This document shows positions 30,301-43,562 of a stretch of DNA of 64,000 nucleotides, in pieces. The first letter of the stretch is position 1. Each line of letters opens with the position of its first letter. Position numbers and translations under genes: made by a program. The stretch is from Sporobolomyces roseus. Lineage: Eukaryota > Basidiomycota > Microbotryomycetes > Sporidiobolales > Sporidiobolaceae. A model generated the notes under the pieces. The model searched no databases, had not been told where the DNA came from, and worked only from the letters and a program-made list of their open reading frames with translations. The stretch is from the NCBI GenBank assembly GCA_016617785.1, contig JADILM010000001.1:1736001-1800000 (forward strand). The letters run 5' to 3'.

Positions 30301-31000
30301 AATGCGACATCCTCGAGTTCATTCACTGCGTTCTCAGTTTCGGAGTGAGCGGGAGAAGGAGGATTCTGAGCGAGATTGGCGGGAGAGGGATTCGCTGAAC
30401 TCGATGCCGACTGATCGAGGAAGCTGCGAGGTTGAGGGAATGTCGAGGAAGAAGGATCGGGTAAGTTGTATTGACCATTGCCTTGCTTTTGCTGCTGTTG
30501 AAAGAGAGATTCGAGATGGCCTAGTCGTCGATTGATAGCTCGCACTTCGGATGCAAGAGCGTAGGCGGACCTGTGTTTATGGAGATGTGTCAGCGGAGTG
30601 AGATTCGTTCGGAACGAGCCAGGCCAGACTCACTCTCCATCTTCATCTTCGAACGAACAGAATTGAGTTCGCTTTCGCCTCACGCAAGCCGAGCAAGGTT
30701 GTTGCCTATCTCATGATTCGTCACTTTTTTCGCTGATCTTCGGATAGCGTGCAGCAAGACTCACCTGTCGCACTTGATCTTTCTGCGAACACACTCGGTA
30801 CAAGATTGAGGAATCCTTTTCTTGCGTTTTCCTCCCCCCGCTTCTGATCCTCCATCATCGCCTTCGTCGTCTCCTCTTGCTCCCTTCACTGAGTTCGTCG
30901 TGCTGCCTCTTGATCGCTTTCCAGCCGGTGTTTCGCCGTTTCTGGCTTGCGAAGGCACGCGAGAAAGGTCATAAGCGTCGGGCGATTCTGGGTGACTCAT
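27371..31000 (-). CDS. Zn2Cys6 fungal transcription factor
   Basis: Nuclear DNA-binding regulator. The ATG at 31000 (MSHPESPDAYDLS) leads through an acidic/Gly-rich stretch and a basic patch (GKRKKRIP) to the six-cysteine cluster. Its first half is CTECVRRKIKCDR and, across an intron, its second half is QPCSACVRRKRTQFC. A helical linker with QQQQ follows (RRLGHLESLFQQQQ). The middle holds the fungal-specific transcription factor domain: YLNWFSSAVRVAQRLGLHR, LKRETAVRLFHHLVNIDTYLS and SLRCY. The Ser/Pro-rich C-terminus ends SDSLLGQLTW at the TAG at 27371-27373. About 900 residues over a dozen exons. Its place beside an NCS1 permease allows, but does not prove, that it controls uptake or catabolism of that substrate. 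Confidence 0.88.
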
Positions 31001-31273
31001 CCTCGCTCCAGGTCAATGGACTCTGACTTGATGCCTGGGCTTGCGAGATACCGAATGGCTGAGTGTTGATGAGAGTCAAGGGTCAGGATGAATTGGTTTG
31101 TGGAAACGGGCGATAAGAGCTCGCTGATGATCGCCGACGGTTTGCTGTAGCTCTGGGGTCGTTTACAAGCCTCTCCAAGCTGTTCTGTGATTGTAAGTGA
31201 AGAGTAGAGGAGAGAAATCGTTCCTTCAACTTCTTCTCCACCTTCGATCTCTCTGTCTCGACTGACTGCCTCT

Positions 31274-34200
31274 ATGGCCACTCCTAGGACTCCTCAAAAG
31301 TCTCGACTAGCTCCTCAAGATCCTCCCTCCCTAACCGACCTTCGTTCCCCTTCTCCTTCTCGAACTCCAGCAGTTTCCAGAGTTCGAGGTCCTGCAGCAT
31401 CAGCAAGCCCTCAGAGTATGTCTTGCTACCTCTCTAGACGTGTAGATAAGCTCATCTAACCTGTATGCTACAGTCAAAGCCGCTCTAGCTGCCTTACGGA
31501 AGAATAGACAAGCATCAAATTCCCCTTCTCTCAACTCGTCCGATTCTACCTCGACGCTATCCTCTACCGATGCATTCTCGACTCCACCACGCGCAAGTAC
31601 TCTGAATGGCTCAGTTCGAACCCCCGCAGTCCGAACAGAGAGTCCAACAGCTATGCAACCAGACGAAGAAGGAGTAGATTGGGCTAGGAAGAACGAGAAC
31701 AGGCTTATCGAGGCAGCGAAAAAGGCTGGTGAGCTCTCATATATGTTTGAGTACGATCGAGAGCCCAAGCTGACGAAAGAAAGACATGCAGGTTTGCTGA
31801 ATCTCGCCTCGCAAGGTCTGGAATCAATTCCTTCTGCCGTCTACTCGACTCTCCTACCTCGTTCCTCTCCCTACCATCCTTCACGACGGAATCCTTCGAG
31901 CTATCGAAGAGATCCAGAACCAAGCTACTCCTTCAATCGAAGCGAAGACGAAACTGCCTGGTTCGAGCAACGAGACCTCCGTTCGTTAAATCTGGCGAAC
32001 AACGAGCTCACGAGACTGGACGAGGAAGTCGGAGGCTTCGAGGAGCTAGAGTTCCTCGACGTGAGTCTGATCCTGCACGACTCGCACTTGAGATTCCGTA
32101 CTGAAGATACCGATTTGTTCAGGTTCACTGCAATCTCCTCAATACGTTACCTCCCTCGATTGGCTGGCTCGTCAACTTGACATCTCTCAATCTCGCATCA
32201 AACTCTCTCAATCGCTTCCCCTCTCAGATCGTCAACCTTCGCTTCCTCCGTGACCTAAACCTCTCCCACAACAAATTACAAAACCTCTGGACATCCGAAT
32301 GGGAGGCTGAACTAGCAGAGGTCTTGAAACCACCCGAAACGAGTCCTTCAGCAACCCCTGAAAGTCCCGAGCGTGTCAGAGACTTCTTCGCAAACTCACC
32401 TTTTCGACGAAACATCGACCTCGACACAGCAGCACCTGCCAGCAAATCGCCCTTTCCCTTATTGCACACCCTTAATCTGTCCGGTAACGCTTTCGACAAG
32501 ACTGCCTTTACTTCGAACGGGTTCGAGTTCCCGCCTCGATTGAAACGTCTCGACCTCTCAAGCTGTCAACTCGTCGATTCCTCCCTTCCTCCGAACCTCT
32601 TTGACCGTCTACCCGATCTCGCTGAACTCGACCTATCCGAGAATCAGTTGACAGAGGATCTCTTTTCTCTCGACATCTTCGCCCTCCCTCCCAATACTTC
32701 CCTCTTCCCCTCCCTGCGTACCCTCGACCTCTCTCTGAATCCGATCGACAACCTAGCTTCTATTGAAGACTTCCTCACGACATGCGTCTCTCGACCGATC
32801 GAGTACGTTGGCCTCGCCAAAGCAATTCTCAATCTCGTCAAATCCGAAGAGTTACGCTTGAGAAACGGGAAACGGATAGGTCTCAAGCTTGGAGACGAGG
32901 GCGAGGAGTCAATTGGAGTGGAGATCGAAGTGAGAGTGAGGGAATGCATGTTGCGAGCCGAACAAGACAGGCGAAGATCAAAGTTTCCGGGTCGAGAAGG
33001 TGGAACCGGAACTCCAACGACAAGTTCCGGCAAGTCATCACTCATCGTACCGTCAAGGACCCGCTCTACGGCACCTTCCCCTTCTTCTTCCCCTCCGCTT
33101 TCGCCAACCAGTGTCTCCGTCTCGTCTCCTCCGATCGCGACGACACCTCGTCGACAAGTCGTTCTCGAACCTTGGGAGTTGGAGGCAGCTCAGGGTCTCT
33201 CGACACCAGCTGGACGACGGAAAGCGGCAGCACAAGCAGCGAGGGAGAAAGCGGAAAGGGCGAAGTTGGAGGAAGAAGAGAAAGTGCGGCTGAAGGAGGA
33301 GAGGGAACGACGAAAGAAGGTGGAAGCTGAGGAGCAGTCAGCGAGAGAAACGGAGGAGATGACGAAAAAGCTCGAGAAAGTTGAGATAGAAGATACGACG
33401 TCTTCTTCGCCCACCACTTCTTCGAGATCACCTTCGCCTCCTCCCTACTCGCCTCGTACCTCTACAGTCTCCGGTCCCGTTGTGGGGAACAGCAAGATTC
33501 GAACTGCGGCTGATCCTGCCGATCCAGCTCTCCAGCTCGTTCTATCCGCTTTCGATCCTTCAAAACGAATCGTCAACTGCTCCTCGCGATCTCTGTCTTC
33601 CCTTCCCTGTCTCGCAAATGGTGTCCCTCCCTCATCTTTCCCGGTTCCATCAACTCTCGATCTCTCTCGAAATACCTTCACGAATCTCCCTCTCCAATCC
33701 ATCGATTCCTGGACCTGGTCGTCGACACTTCGCACTCTCAACCTCTGTCACAACCGTATATCTCAGCTCGACCCGACAGTCCTCGCTTCTCTCCCTCCTC
33801 TCACCGCGCTCACACATCTCGACCTCTCGCACAATCTCCTATCATCCCCCGAATCGCTCTTCTCGCAAATCGCTCGACTGTTCCCATCCCTTCGAACGCT
33901 TTCACTCTCACAGAATCGACTCATCTCTCTCCAGGGAATCGACGAACTTCTCCTCACTCATTCGAACTTGCGTCAACTGTATTTGAACGCAAACAAGATT
34001 TCAGATATTTCGGCACTTTGCTCCCTCGCTGAACGGGTTGAAGGAAAGAATGGATCGTGGAGGTTGGAAGAGTTGGATCTCAGTGACAACGAGATTGCAC
34101 GTGTACGTTCTCGTCACCCTCGCACTGTCTTCTCGAAACTGACAGTGTTCTCCTCTCGGTCAGCTTCCTCCTGTTCTTGGACTCTTGCCTCATTCCTTGA

Positions 34201-34307
34201 TCCTTTCAGTCTCGGGTAACACTTTCAGGATACCTCGGAGGGAGCTTTGGGAGAATCCAGGAGCGAGGTTACTGCTACCGAATCTGAGGGAACGGTTGGT
34301 GAGATAG
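31274..34307 (+). CDS. Leucine-rich-repeat protein, LRRC40-like
   Basis: The ATG at 31274 begins MATPRTPQKSRLAPQD and a Ser/Thr/Pro-rich tail. An LRR block follows (LRSLNLANNELTRLD, LTSLNLASNSLNRFP, LRDLNLSHNKLQNL, LKRLDLSSCQLVDS, LAELDLSENQLTED, LRTLDLSLNPIDNL). An insert of about 250-300 residues comes next, Ser/Pro-rich with a long Arg/Glu/Lys helix (KAAAQAAREKAERAKLEEEEK). A second LRR block (STLDLSRNTFTNLP, LRTLNLCHNRISQLD, LTHLDLSHNLLSS, LRTLSLSQNRLISL, LEELDLSDNEIAR) leads to a capping segment (SVSGNTFRIPRRELWENPGARLLLPNLRERLVR) like that of LRRC40. The last exon starts after an intron at about 34103-34164; the stop TAG is at 34305-34307. The first half resembles plant/animal intracellular LRR adaptors. 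Function is unknown. Confidence 0.88.
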
Positions 34308-34992
34308 GCAGAAGAAGCGAGGAACTATGAGGCGATAAGGGGGATGGCCGGAGCTCTCTCAGTTGTAGTATAGCGTATATACAATTCATCGTGCCGGCCT
34401 ATCGTTATTTCATGCTCGCAAGGAAGTGTTGAGGCATCAAACGACGACAAGAGTTCTCTATTTTCGCTCGGAGTCTCGATAGTATGAATTGTATCAGCTC
34501 TTGCTCGATTGGTGCGCTCACTATCGACAAGTCTCATACTTCTCGTCTCAGTTACCGTCAGAGACGTCTATATGCTCGCGTCTAGCGTTAAAGTGAAGCG
34601 AGAAGAATAGCATTCCCCTTTCTTTCAGTCTACGCTCTTTCATCGCCGCTCTTCCGCCTTTATCTGCCCGCTATGTAGCTATTACGCTTTCCATTATGCA
34701 CCCAACATACTTCGGACCCGTTCGCTTAGGAAAGCGGACAAGATTGACTCGGATGGGAAGGAAAACTTGGACCCTCGCGAGCATTTCCCCTCCTCGATCC
34801 CCTCATCGATTCGTGACGACGGCCCGCAAGTTTTTGCCGGGAGTTTCCACGCGTTCTCCTCCCAGAAAAACGGACTCCGTGGCGTTTCCGTCTTTAACCG
34901 ATCATGGGAATTGCTGTCGTGGGAGACTTCTGCTGGTCTAACGGCTCTCCCTCTCCTCGCCATCTTTTCTCCCGCAGCCTGTTTTAATACAG
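34308..34992. other. Intergenic region, no gene seen
   Basis: The 3' flank of the LRR gene and probable promoter of the next plus-strand gene. Overlapping open frames at about 34696-35010 have atypical composition and no domain. One of them could contribute a 5' exon to the following gene, but no supporting splice was found. Confidence 0.4.
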
Positions 34993-36229
34993 ATGCCAGT
35001 TCGCCCTCATAGCAAACTTCCGAAATGTTACGACACCTTGGCCCCGACATATCTTGGCCTCATTGCCAAATTTGACATCGTCGGAGGTAAAGCAGCGCCA
35101 CTCGTTGGATTGAAGACGGGTGACTCTGCGTTCTCCCGGTGGAAGGAACAAGTCCTGGGAGCCATTCTCAAATGGTCGGAGGGACGAGTCGGAAAGTCTG
35201 ATGATCCGCTCGCGCAAGAGGACGTAGTCATGACCCTCAAGGAACCGATCCTTTGGCATGCGGTAGGGGACGACGTGAAGAAGCTTTTACTTATGATTCG
35301 TCAGGAGAGACCTGCTGAAGGAAAGGAACGAGCCCGAGATTGGACTATTTTCGATTTCTTTGTTTACCTTTCAAAGGTGCGATGCATTTTTCTATCCGCC
35401 CAATATCTCGTGTAGGACTGATATAATCGGTAACCTAGGGAGATACTGAACTGTGCAAGAGTATGAGAGAATCAGAGTTCGGACCCGACAAGCTTGATGG
35501 CCATAGTTTCGTTGTCAAGTTTGCAAGTTTTCTTCGTTCGATTCCGAAGCACGATTGCTTCATGTCGCTGATACTATCAGCAAAATAGGGAAAGCAAGTC
35601 AGGACGAACGCAGTGAGCATGTTTGGTGAGCAAGCGGACAGGGTGCTCGGAGCTTCGGATGTGAGCCTTCCAACAGCTGCAGAAGTTTGCGCTACTGACC
35701 GGTCTCTCGTCGAACGCAGGCTATGTTCCCATCACTCGAGCCGTTATACTCCACTTTTGGCGTTCTCGGACGATCACGAGGAGCGGCATGGTCAGTTTAC
35801 CTCGCCCGTTGTGCGAGCTACGCAAACGAGCGAAGTCTACTCTCCCAAGATTCGAAACATGCCTTCTTAGAGCGCCTCCACAGAGTATGCAAAGTACGAT
35901 CGCAAGAGAGTGGGGTCGCTCCTCGGAGACTCAATGTGAGTAATTGTCAAATTCTTAAAAGCTTTCAACTTTTGCTCTGTCATGGACTGATCAGCATCGA
36001 GTGCAACAGGTAACAGAGATACTCGAATGGCTCGTGAGTCCTCACTACACCCCTTCGAACCGAACTGTGGACGCGCGCACACTGATCGCTCGATCATCTT
36101 CAGCCGACTCCCGAGAAACTGGTTGAGCTCGTCGACGCTCTCCCTACTGAAGAGCAGGCTCGATCTCTTGCACACTCGTCTGCAGTCAATCTCGGTCACC
36201 GTCAAAGAAGAATCTATTTTGGTTGCTAG
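34993..36229 (+). CDS. Protein of unknown function
   Basis: No family was recognised. An open frame from the ATG at 34993 (MPVRPHSKLPKCYDTLAP) is followed by exons that join in frame: GDTELCKSMRESEFGPDKLDGHSF, then GKQVRTNAVSMFGEQADRVLGASD (an intron at about 35509-35588 removes a TAG and carries a CTGAT branch point). Next come a large exon from about 35720 (AMFPSLEPLYSTFGVLGRSRG through GVAPRRLN), a small VTEILEWL exon, and PTPEKLVELVDALPTEEQARSL to the TAG at 36227-36229. Total about 330 residues. It looks soluble and mostly helical, with no signal peptide or membrane segment. The donor of the second intron (GTTGTC) is weak, and the start is the least certain part. Confidence 0.45.
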
Positions 36230-36476
36230 TTCCCCGTGGTCAATTGGTTCCTTCGTTCTCGTTTCCGTTTTCTCGTTTCAACGATGTTCTCCGACTCGCT
36301 TCCATCTCTTGTAGTCTTCTCCCTCAGATATGAATTGACAATTCTCTGTGTTTCTCTCGATCTTTCATCCTGCGCGGGAAGAAGTGAGCATTGAGACGGT
36401 CGCTCGTCGCCAACTTGATGATCTCGGCTAGATTCGACGGACCAGAGTACTGAGACGTATGTGGTATTGCGTTCGA

Positions 36477-37533
36477 TCACCGTGACGTTGGTGGAGGTTT
36501 AGCTCCCGCCGCTTTCGCAGCGTCGATTCCTCCAGCCAATTCATACACATCTCCACCTCTCTCCAACGCAGACCTCCTCACTAACACTTCCGACCAGAAC
36601 CTATCTCGTCTCAAGTAATCGACGATTAGCGAACTCGAAGTCAAAAGCAAGAGCGAAGAAGAAGAAAAAAGGCGTACCTCATGATTTCCCTCCATTCTCC
36701 CATCCCTCTAGGCATCCCTTCATTCCCTCTCCCACCGTCCAACCTCACCTCCTTGACACTCTCATACCCTTTCCTCCAACTTTCTCTCCCAATCATTCTC
36801 TCTTCCTCTTTCCCACGAAATACCAAACAAACTTTCGTCTCGCTCTTGGTTGACACTGTCGGATGAGACAAGAGGGGCGAAGAGACAGCTACGATCGAGC
36901 CGATCGATGAAGAGGATGAGATTGAGGGTTGACGAGAGAGGTGAAGGGATAGTTCACCCGCGAGGGATCCTCCTTGTGCGAATCCGAACAAATGGAGAGA
37001 GGGTAAAGTCCAGTGACAATCTCGGATCAGGTGTTCGATGATCTTGGTCAAGAGATGTAGAGTAGCTGTTGGATTCGGTCTTTGAATGACTACTCACACT
37101 TGGACGAGAGATCAGTTTCTCAAGATCATATTGCGAAAAAGGAAAAGGAAAGTTTAGGACTCACTTTGACCCAATTGATCGAAAGATTCCCACCATTGAA
37201 ACGCAGGTTCTTCTAATAGAGGAATCTGGGAAGGTGCTCTGAGGGATAAGATTGCGGTTTGAGGCAAGTTGAGAGATTTGCCCAAGTTGTAAAAAGGTTG
37301 TTCAGTATCTCCTGCACTTTTGTTGAGCGTTGCTTTAGTCAGTTGTGTCGCTCGCGAGGTCGATGAGACGGTTTGCTTTACCTAGACCATGGAAGAATAT
37401 TAAGAGGTTTGTATCGACTTTGTCAGGAGAAGGAGAATAGGAAGCGACGAGGTTGGGATGGATCGAAGAGAGGTTCGGTTTTGGATGACTCGCAGGAGGT
37501 TGTACAGGTTTCAGGTTGAGATCGTTCGACATT
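36477..37533 (-). CDS. Alpha/beta-hydrolase, phospholipase/carboxylesterase (APT1-like) family
   Basis: Serine hydrolase of the acyl-protein thioesterase/carboxylesterase group. The ATG at 37533 begins MSNDLNLKPVQPPAS. The frame stays open upstream to 37583 without an ATG, so this start is preferred. Motifs in order: NLLIFFHGLG (oxyanion-hole strand and loop), AILSLRAPSQIPLL (substrate loop), HLFGFAQGGSLAGELSLHL (nucleophile elbow), TKVCLVFRGKEEE and a C-terminal ALERGGDVYELAGGIDA. The nucleophile elbow reads GFAQGG where the family usually has GFSQGG, so the expected Ser nucleophile is replaced by Ala. This suggests an inactive or altered enzyme. The stop TGA is at 36477-36479; the protein ends PPPTSR. 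Confidence 0.68.
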
Positions 37534-38237
37534 CCCAAAGCAGGAGATATAGAGTGAGGAGGAGAGCTAGGAGAGGTTGACAAGTTCTAGTGGTGGAAAG
37601 TCGGTCGGCGCGGTACGGTTTTGACCCTCTTCGACCGACCGCCGCCGAACCGTATACGGTTACGGTCGGTTTGCGCAGCACCTAGACTCGGTAGCTGTAC
37701 GGTCAAGACGGTTTTCACGGTAAATTTCGGTTCAAGGTTCGAGCAATCTCATCTAAAGCCGCATCTCTGGCAAGCTACTACACGTCTCTATCTGCTACCA
37801 CGCTCGTACTCTCGCATGGGAAATGAACAAATCAGAAGAATAATGCGAAACGCAGACTTTGGACGGAGAATTTTTTTGGGAAACTTCGATTCCGCTTCGA
37901 AGCATGAGTTTTGTAACCTCGAAAATGGGTTCAAATAGACTTTCGGACTTTCCAACCTTTGTTTGACTGTGCTCCACTGCTATAAAACAGCCATTGACTG
38001 TCTGGCTCGAGCTCAGACGCTTTGATCTCCCATCGAAAGACGAGAGGGCGAAAAGTGCCAAACCGCAACCGCACCTTGACCGGTCGAAGTGCGGTCGAAG
38101 TCGGTTACGGTCCTTCTTACAGAGGCAAAACCGACCGGAACCGAAACCGAGTCTACCGAGCCGTGAAAACCGTCGGTTTGCTGCCAGCACTAACAAGTTC
38201 ACTCTCCTCGACTCTCTTTCACACCTCGAAAGTTGGA
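37534..38237. repeat. Intergenic region with CGGT/ACCG-rich inverted repeats
   Basis: Between divergent genes. Two arms (about 37600-37740 and 38060-38180) are packed with CGGT on one side and ACCG on the other. Exact items: GACGGTTTTCACGG at 37707-37720 and its perfect reverse complement at 38161-38174; a 14-bp perfect palindrome AACCGTATACGGTT at 37648-37661; a CGGTCGGTTT-like segment in both arms, inverted; and TAGACTCGGTAG in the left arm with its inverted match ending CGAGTCTACCGAG on the right. The 240-bp core between the arms is ordinary sequence with no transposase frame. It could be a small non-autonomous element or a cluster of binding sites. Confidence 0.6.
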
Positions 38238-40033
38238 ATGGATCAGAAAGTTGCGTTCAGGCACATCACTAAACGTGTACCTATAGAGAAAGCTCACGTA
38301 AGTCTATCTCCACTCGCTCTTCCTCCTCCTATATTTCTTGATCAACTAACGCGTCAAACTTGATGCGGGAAACAGCTCACCTATCGATTACTATCACGCG
38401 AATTAGGTATCACAGTAACTCAATCAAAGGAGTGAGCACCTTTCTCTCCATATCCCTGTGGATTGACTGGGGACTGATTCGACGAAAATACGATTACTTA
38501 GATTGTTGGCAAGTTATCTTCAAGAACCTTCAGCGAAAGAACGTGGCGTATCAGCAGTCTACCTCTTGAGCGGATTCCTGACGCGTAATCCGGCGATCGA
38601 GAATGGAAAGAATGGTCATAACGAGGATGAGCAAGGGATGGATGTAGACGGACGAGATGAACCTACGAGTACGCAAGAGAACGAAACGAAGGAAGTGTTT
38701 AGAACTAGAACTGTCATGTTAGTCACAAGCGAAGAACTCAAAGGTTAGTCGGACAACTCTCTTCTGTTCAAATTGTTGAATCTCTCTGCTCATCTCCCTT
38801 TTCCTTCCTTCTTTTCCGTCTTCAAGTCAAATCCTCACTCTTCTCCCCCGAACCATCTTCCCACATCTACGCTCTCACTCCTTCCGCTCTTCCCCGCACC
38901 GAATTCTCTCAATTAACGACCGCCTATCTTCCCATCGCAAACTCTTCGAAATGGAAACCTGCACCTGAGAAGGACGCTATTGGAGGAGGATATGGAGGGA
39001 TCACGAGTTCAAATGGGAAAGAGACAAAGAGGAAGGGGAAAATCGTCAGGAAACCTACTACTGGTGGATCTACGAATGCCAGTGCGAGTACTAGTGGGAG
39101 TGGGAGTGGGAGTAAAGTTTCGAACAAAGTTGCTGAGGAGAAAGGGAAAGGGAAAGCTAGTACAACGACGACGGTGAAGAAGGAAGAAGCATCAAGTTCG
39201 ACGACTTTGAAGAAAGGGAAGAAGAAGGTTGAGGAGGAATCGAAGAAAAAAGCACCTCCCAAAATTGTACCGATTGGTCAACGAGGTGGATTATTCTCGA
39301 AGAGTTTTGCTGCGAAGAAGGAGGAAAGTTCTGATGAGGAGGAGGAAGAAGAGGAAAGTGAAGACGAAGTCAAATCAAAGAAGAAAGGGAAATCGGTACC
39401 TGCGAAACGCAAGTCCAACTCTCCTCAAGTCAGTCGTAAACCTCCTCCCGCACCTGTACAGACCAAGAAACCTAGTCCCAAGAAAGCAAAGGGGAAGGAG
39501 GTGATTGATTTGGGCGAAGATGACGAGGATGATTGGGCGATGGATGAAGAGGCAATGGCAGAAATGGAGAGGGAAGCGAATGAGAAAGTTCAAGCGAAGA
39601 AACCGGTACCACCAAAGAAGAAACCGGTTGTCACGAAGAAGAAGGAGAATGAAACGGATTCAGAGAGGCAAAAGAGGGAAATAGAGGTAAGCTTCCCCTC
39701 TCTCTCTCTTTCTTCGCACTCGATCAACTTCAATTCTGTGATTAAGTCTGATCTTTCGCGGCATTGTGAATGTAGGAAATGATGGCTGAGGATGGAGAAG
39801 CGATGGATGTCGATGAGAAACCTCGACCAGCTCGTACGTTTCCCCCATGTCTCCTTTTTCTTGCACCCGATTTCTTACGTCTCGTTGTTTTCCGTTCCTC
39901 TCCAGCCTCTCGCACCTCCTCCTCTTCATCGACCAACACGAAACCAGTTCCAGCGAAATCCAAATCTTCCTCATCCTCTTCGTCGAAAGACGCGAAACCT
40001 CAAGGAGATCTCAAATCATTCTTCAAGCGATGA
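38238..40033 (+). CDS. POL32: DNA polymerase delta subunit 3 (Pol32/Cdc27)
   Basis: Non-catalytic subunit of DNA polymerase delta that binds the small subunit through its N-terminus and PCNA through its C-terminus; nuclear. The ATG at 38238 gives MDQKVAFRHITKRVPIEKAH. Next comes LTYRLLSRELGITVTQSKE, the winged-helix-like N-terminal signature (cf. Cdc27), then LLASYLQEPSAKERGVSAVYLLSGFL. A long Lys/Glu/Ser-rich, disordered middle includes acidic runs (SSDEEEEEEESEDEVK) and several KKxKK clusters. The end is QGDLKSFFKR before the TGA at 40031-40033, a textbook PIP box (QxxLxxFF). Four introns are inferred. About 490 residues, somewhat longer than yeast Pol32. Confidence 0.85.
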
Positions 40034-40323
40034 TCTATGGAGAGACGTCTTACGACCGATGGAGATTGAGTGGCAGGCGCGGCAGAGTCGAAGGAGTCAT
40101 CTAGTCGCTTGGTATGAAAATGAGTGTAACGATCGAATTCGCAATACTGTCCCTATGCCTCCTCTTCTCGAGCGAGTCAGGCTTCCCTTCAGTGATGTGA
40201 TATGGACAGCCTAGATAACAACATAAGAAACGAGGGAACGAGCTATCGACACAAATACACAAAGTAAGGCACTCCAAAGTAAAGTAGATTGATTCAATTT
40301 AATGCTGAGATGTCGAAACCAAA

Positions 40324-43146
<2,823 letters not shown>

Positions 43147-43562
43147 CTTCGATGGAGAGTGGAGGTTCAATTTCTTTCGAGTGTTTAGAGTTGCAGCAGA
43201 AAGTTGGGAGGCAAGAAGAGAAAGTAGAAGTAGAGAGAGAGGAAAGGGAAGAAAGGGAAGAGAGGGAAGGGGTAAAGAGCGATGGAAGAAAGGTAAACCG
43301 ACGGCGGAACGAAAAATGGGGGGGAGATTGCAAGGGAGGAAACTTTATGCGGAAAAAGGAATCGTTATTCCTGACCTGTTTCGCCTTTTTCTTTCGCAAG
43401 CTGCCATGCTGTTGCGAGGAACAAAGACCCGCAGCTCGGCACCTCGATGAGAACAGACGACAATCAGAAGGTTCGTCCGAGGGTTCTCGCAAAATGATCA
43501 CGTGACAACGATTCTGTCGATGCGAGAAGCGTTTTGCTACACGACAGAAGAAGGGAAGCTAT
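43147..43562. other. Intergenic region with purine-rich tract
   Basis: Upstream of phenol hydroxylase copy 2 and downstream of the DIS3 stop. An AAGGGAAGA/GGAAGAGAGG-like tract lies near 43210-43270 on the plus strand, which is the pyrimidine-rich leader seen from the other side. No gene seen. Confidence 0.5.

Noticed and set aside
33053..33431. Minus-strand Ser-rich frame inside the LRR gene insert
   Set aside because: It is the reverse complement of the Glu/Arg/Ala helix and has low-complexity composition only.
37621..37938. Plus-strand frame in the CGGT-rich region as a possible small gene
   Set aside because: It starts at a non-ATG codon, runs through the repeat and has no splice partners or domain.
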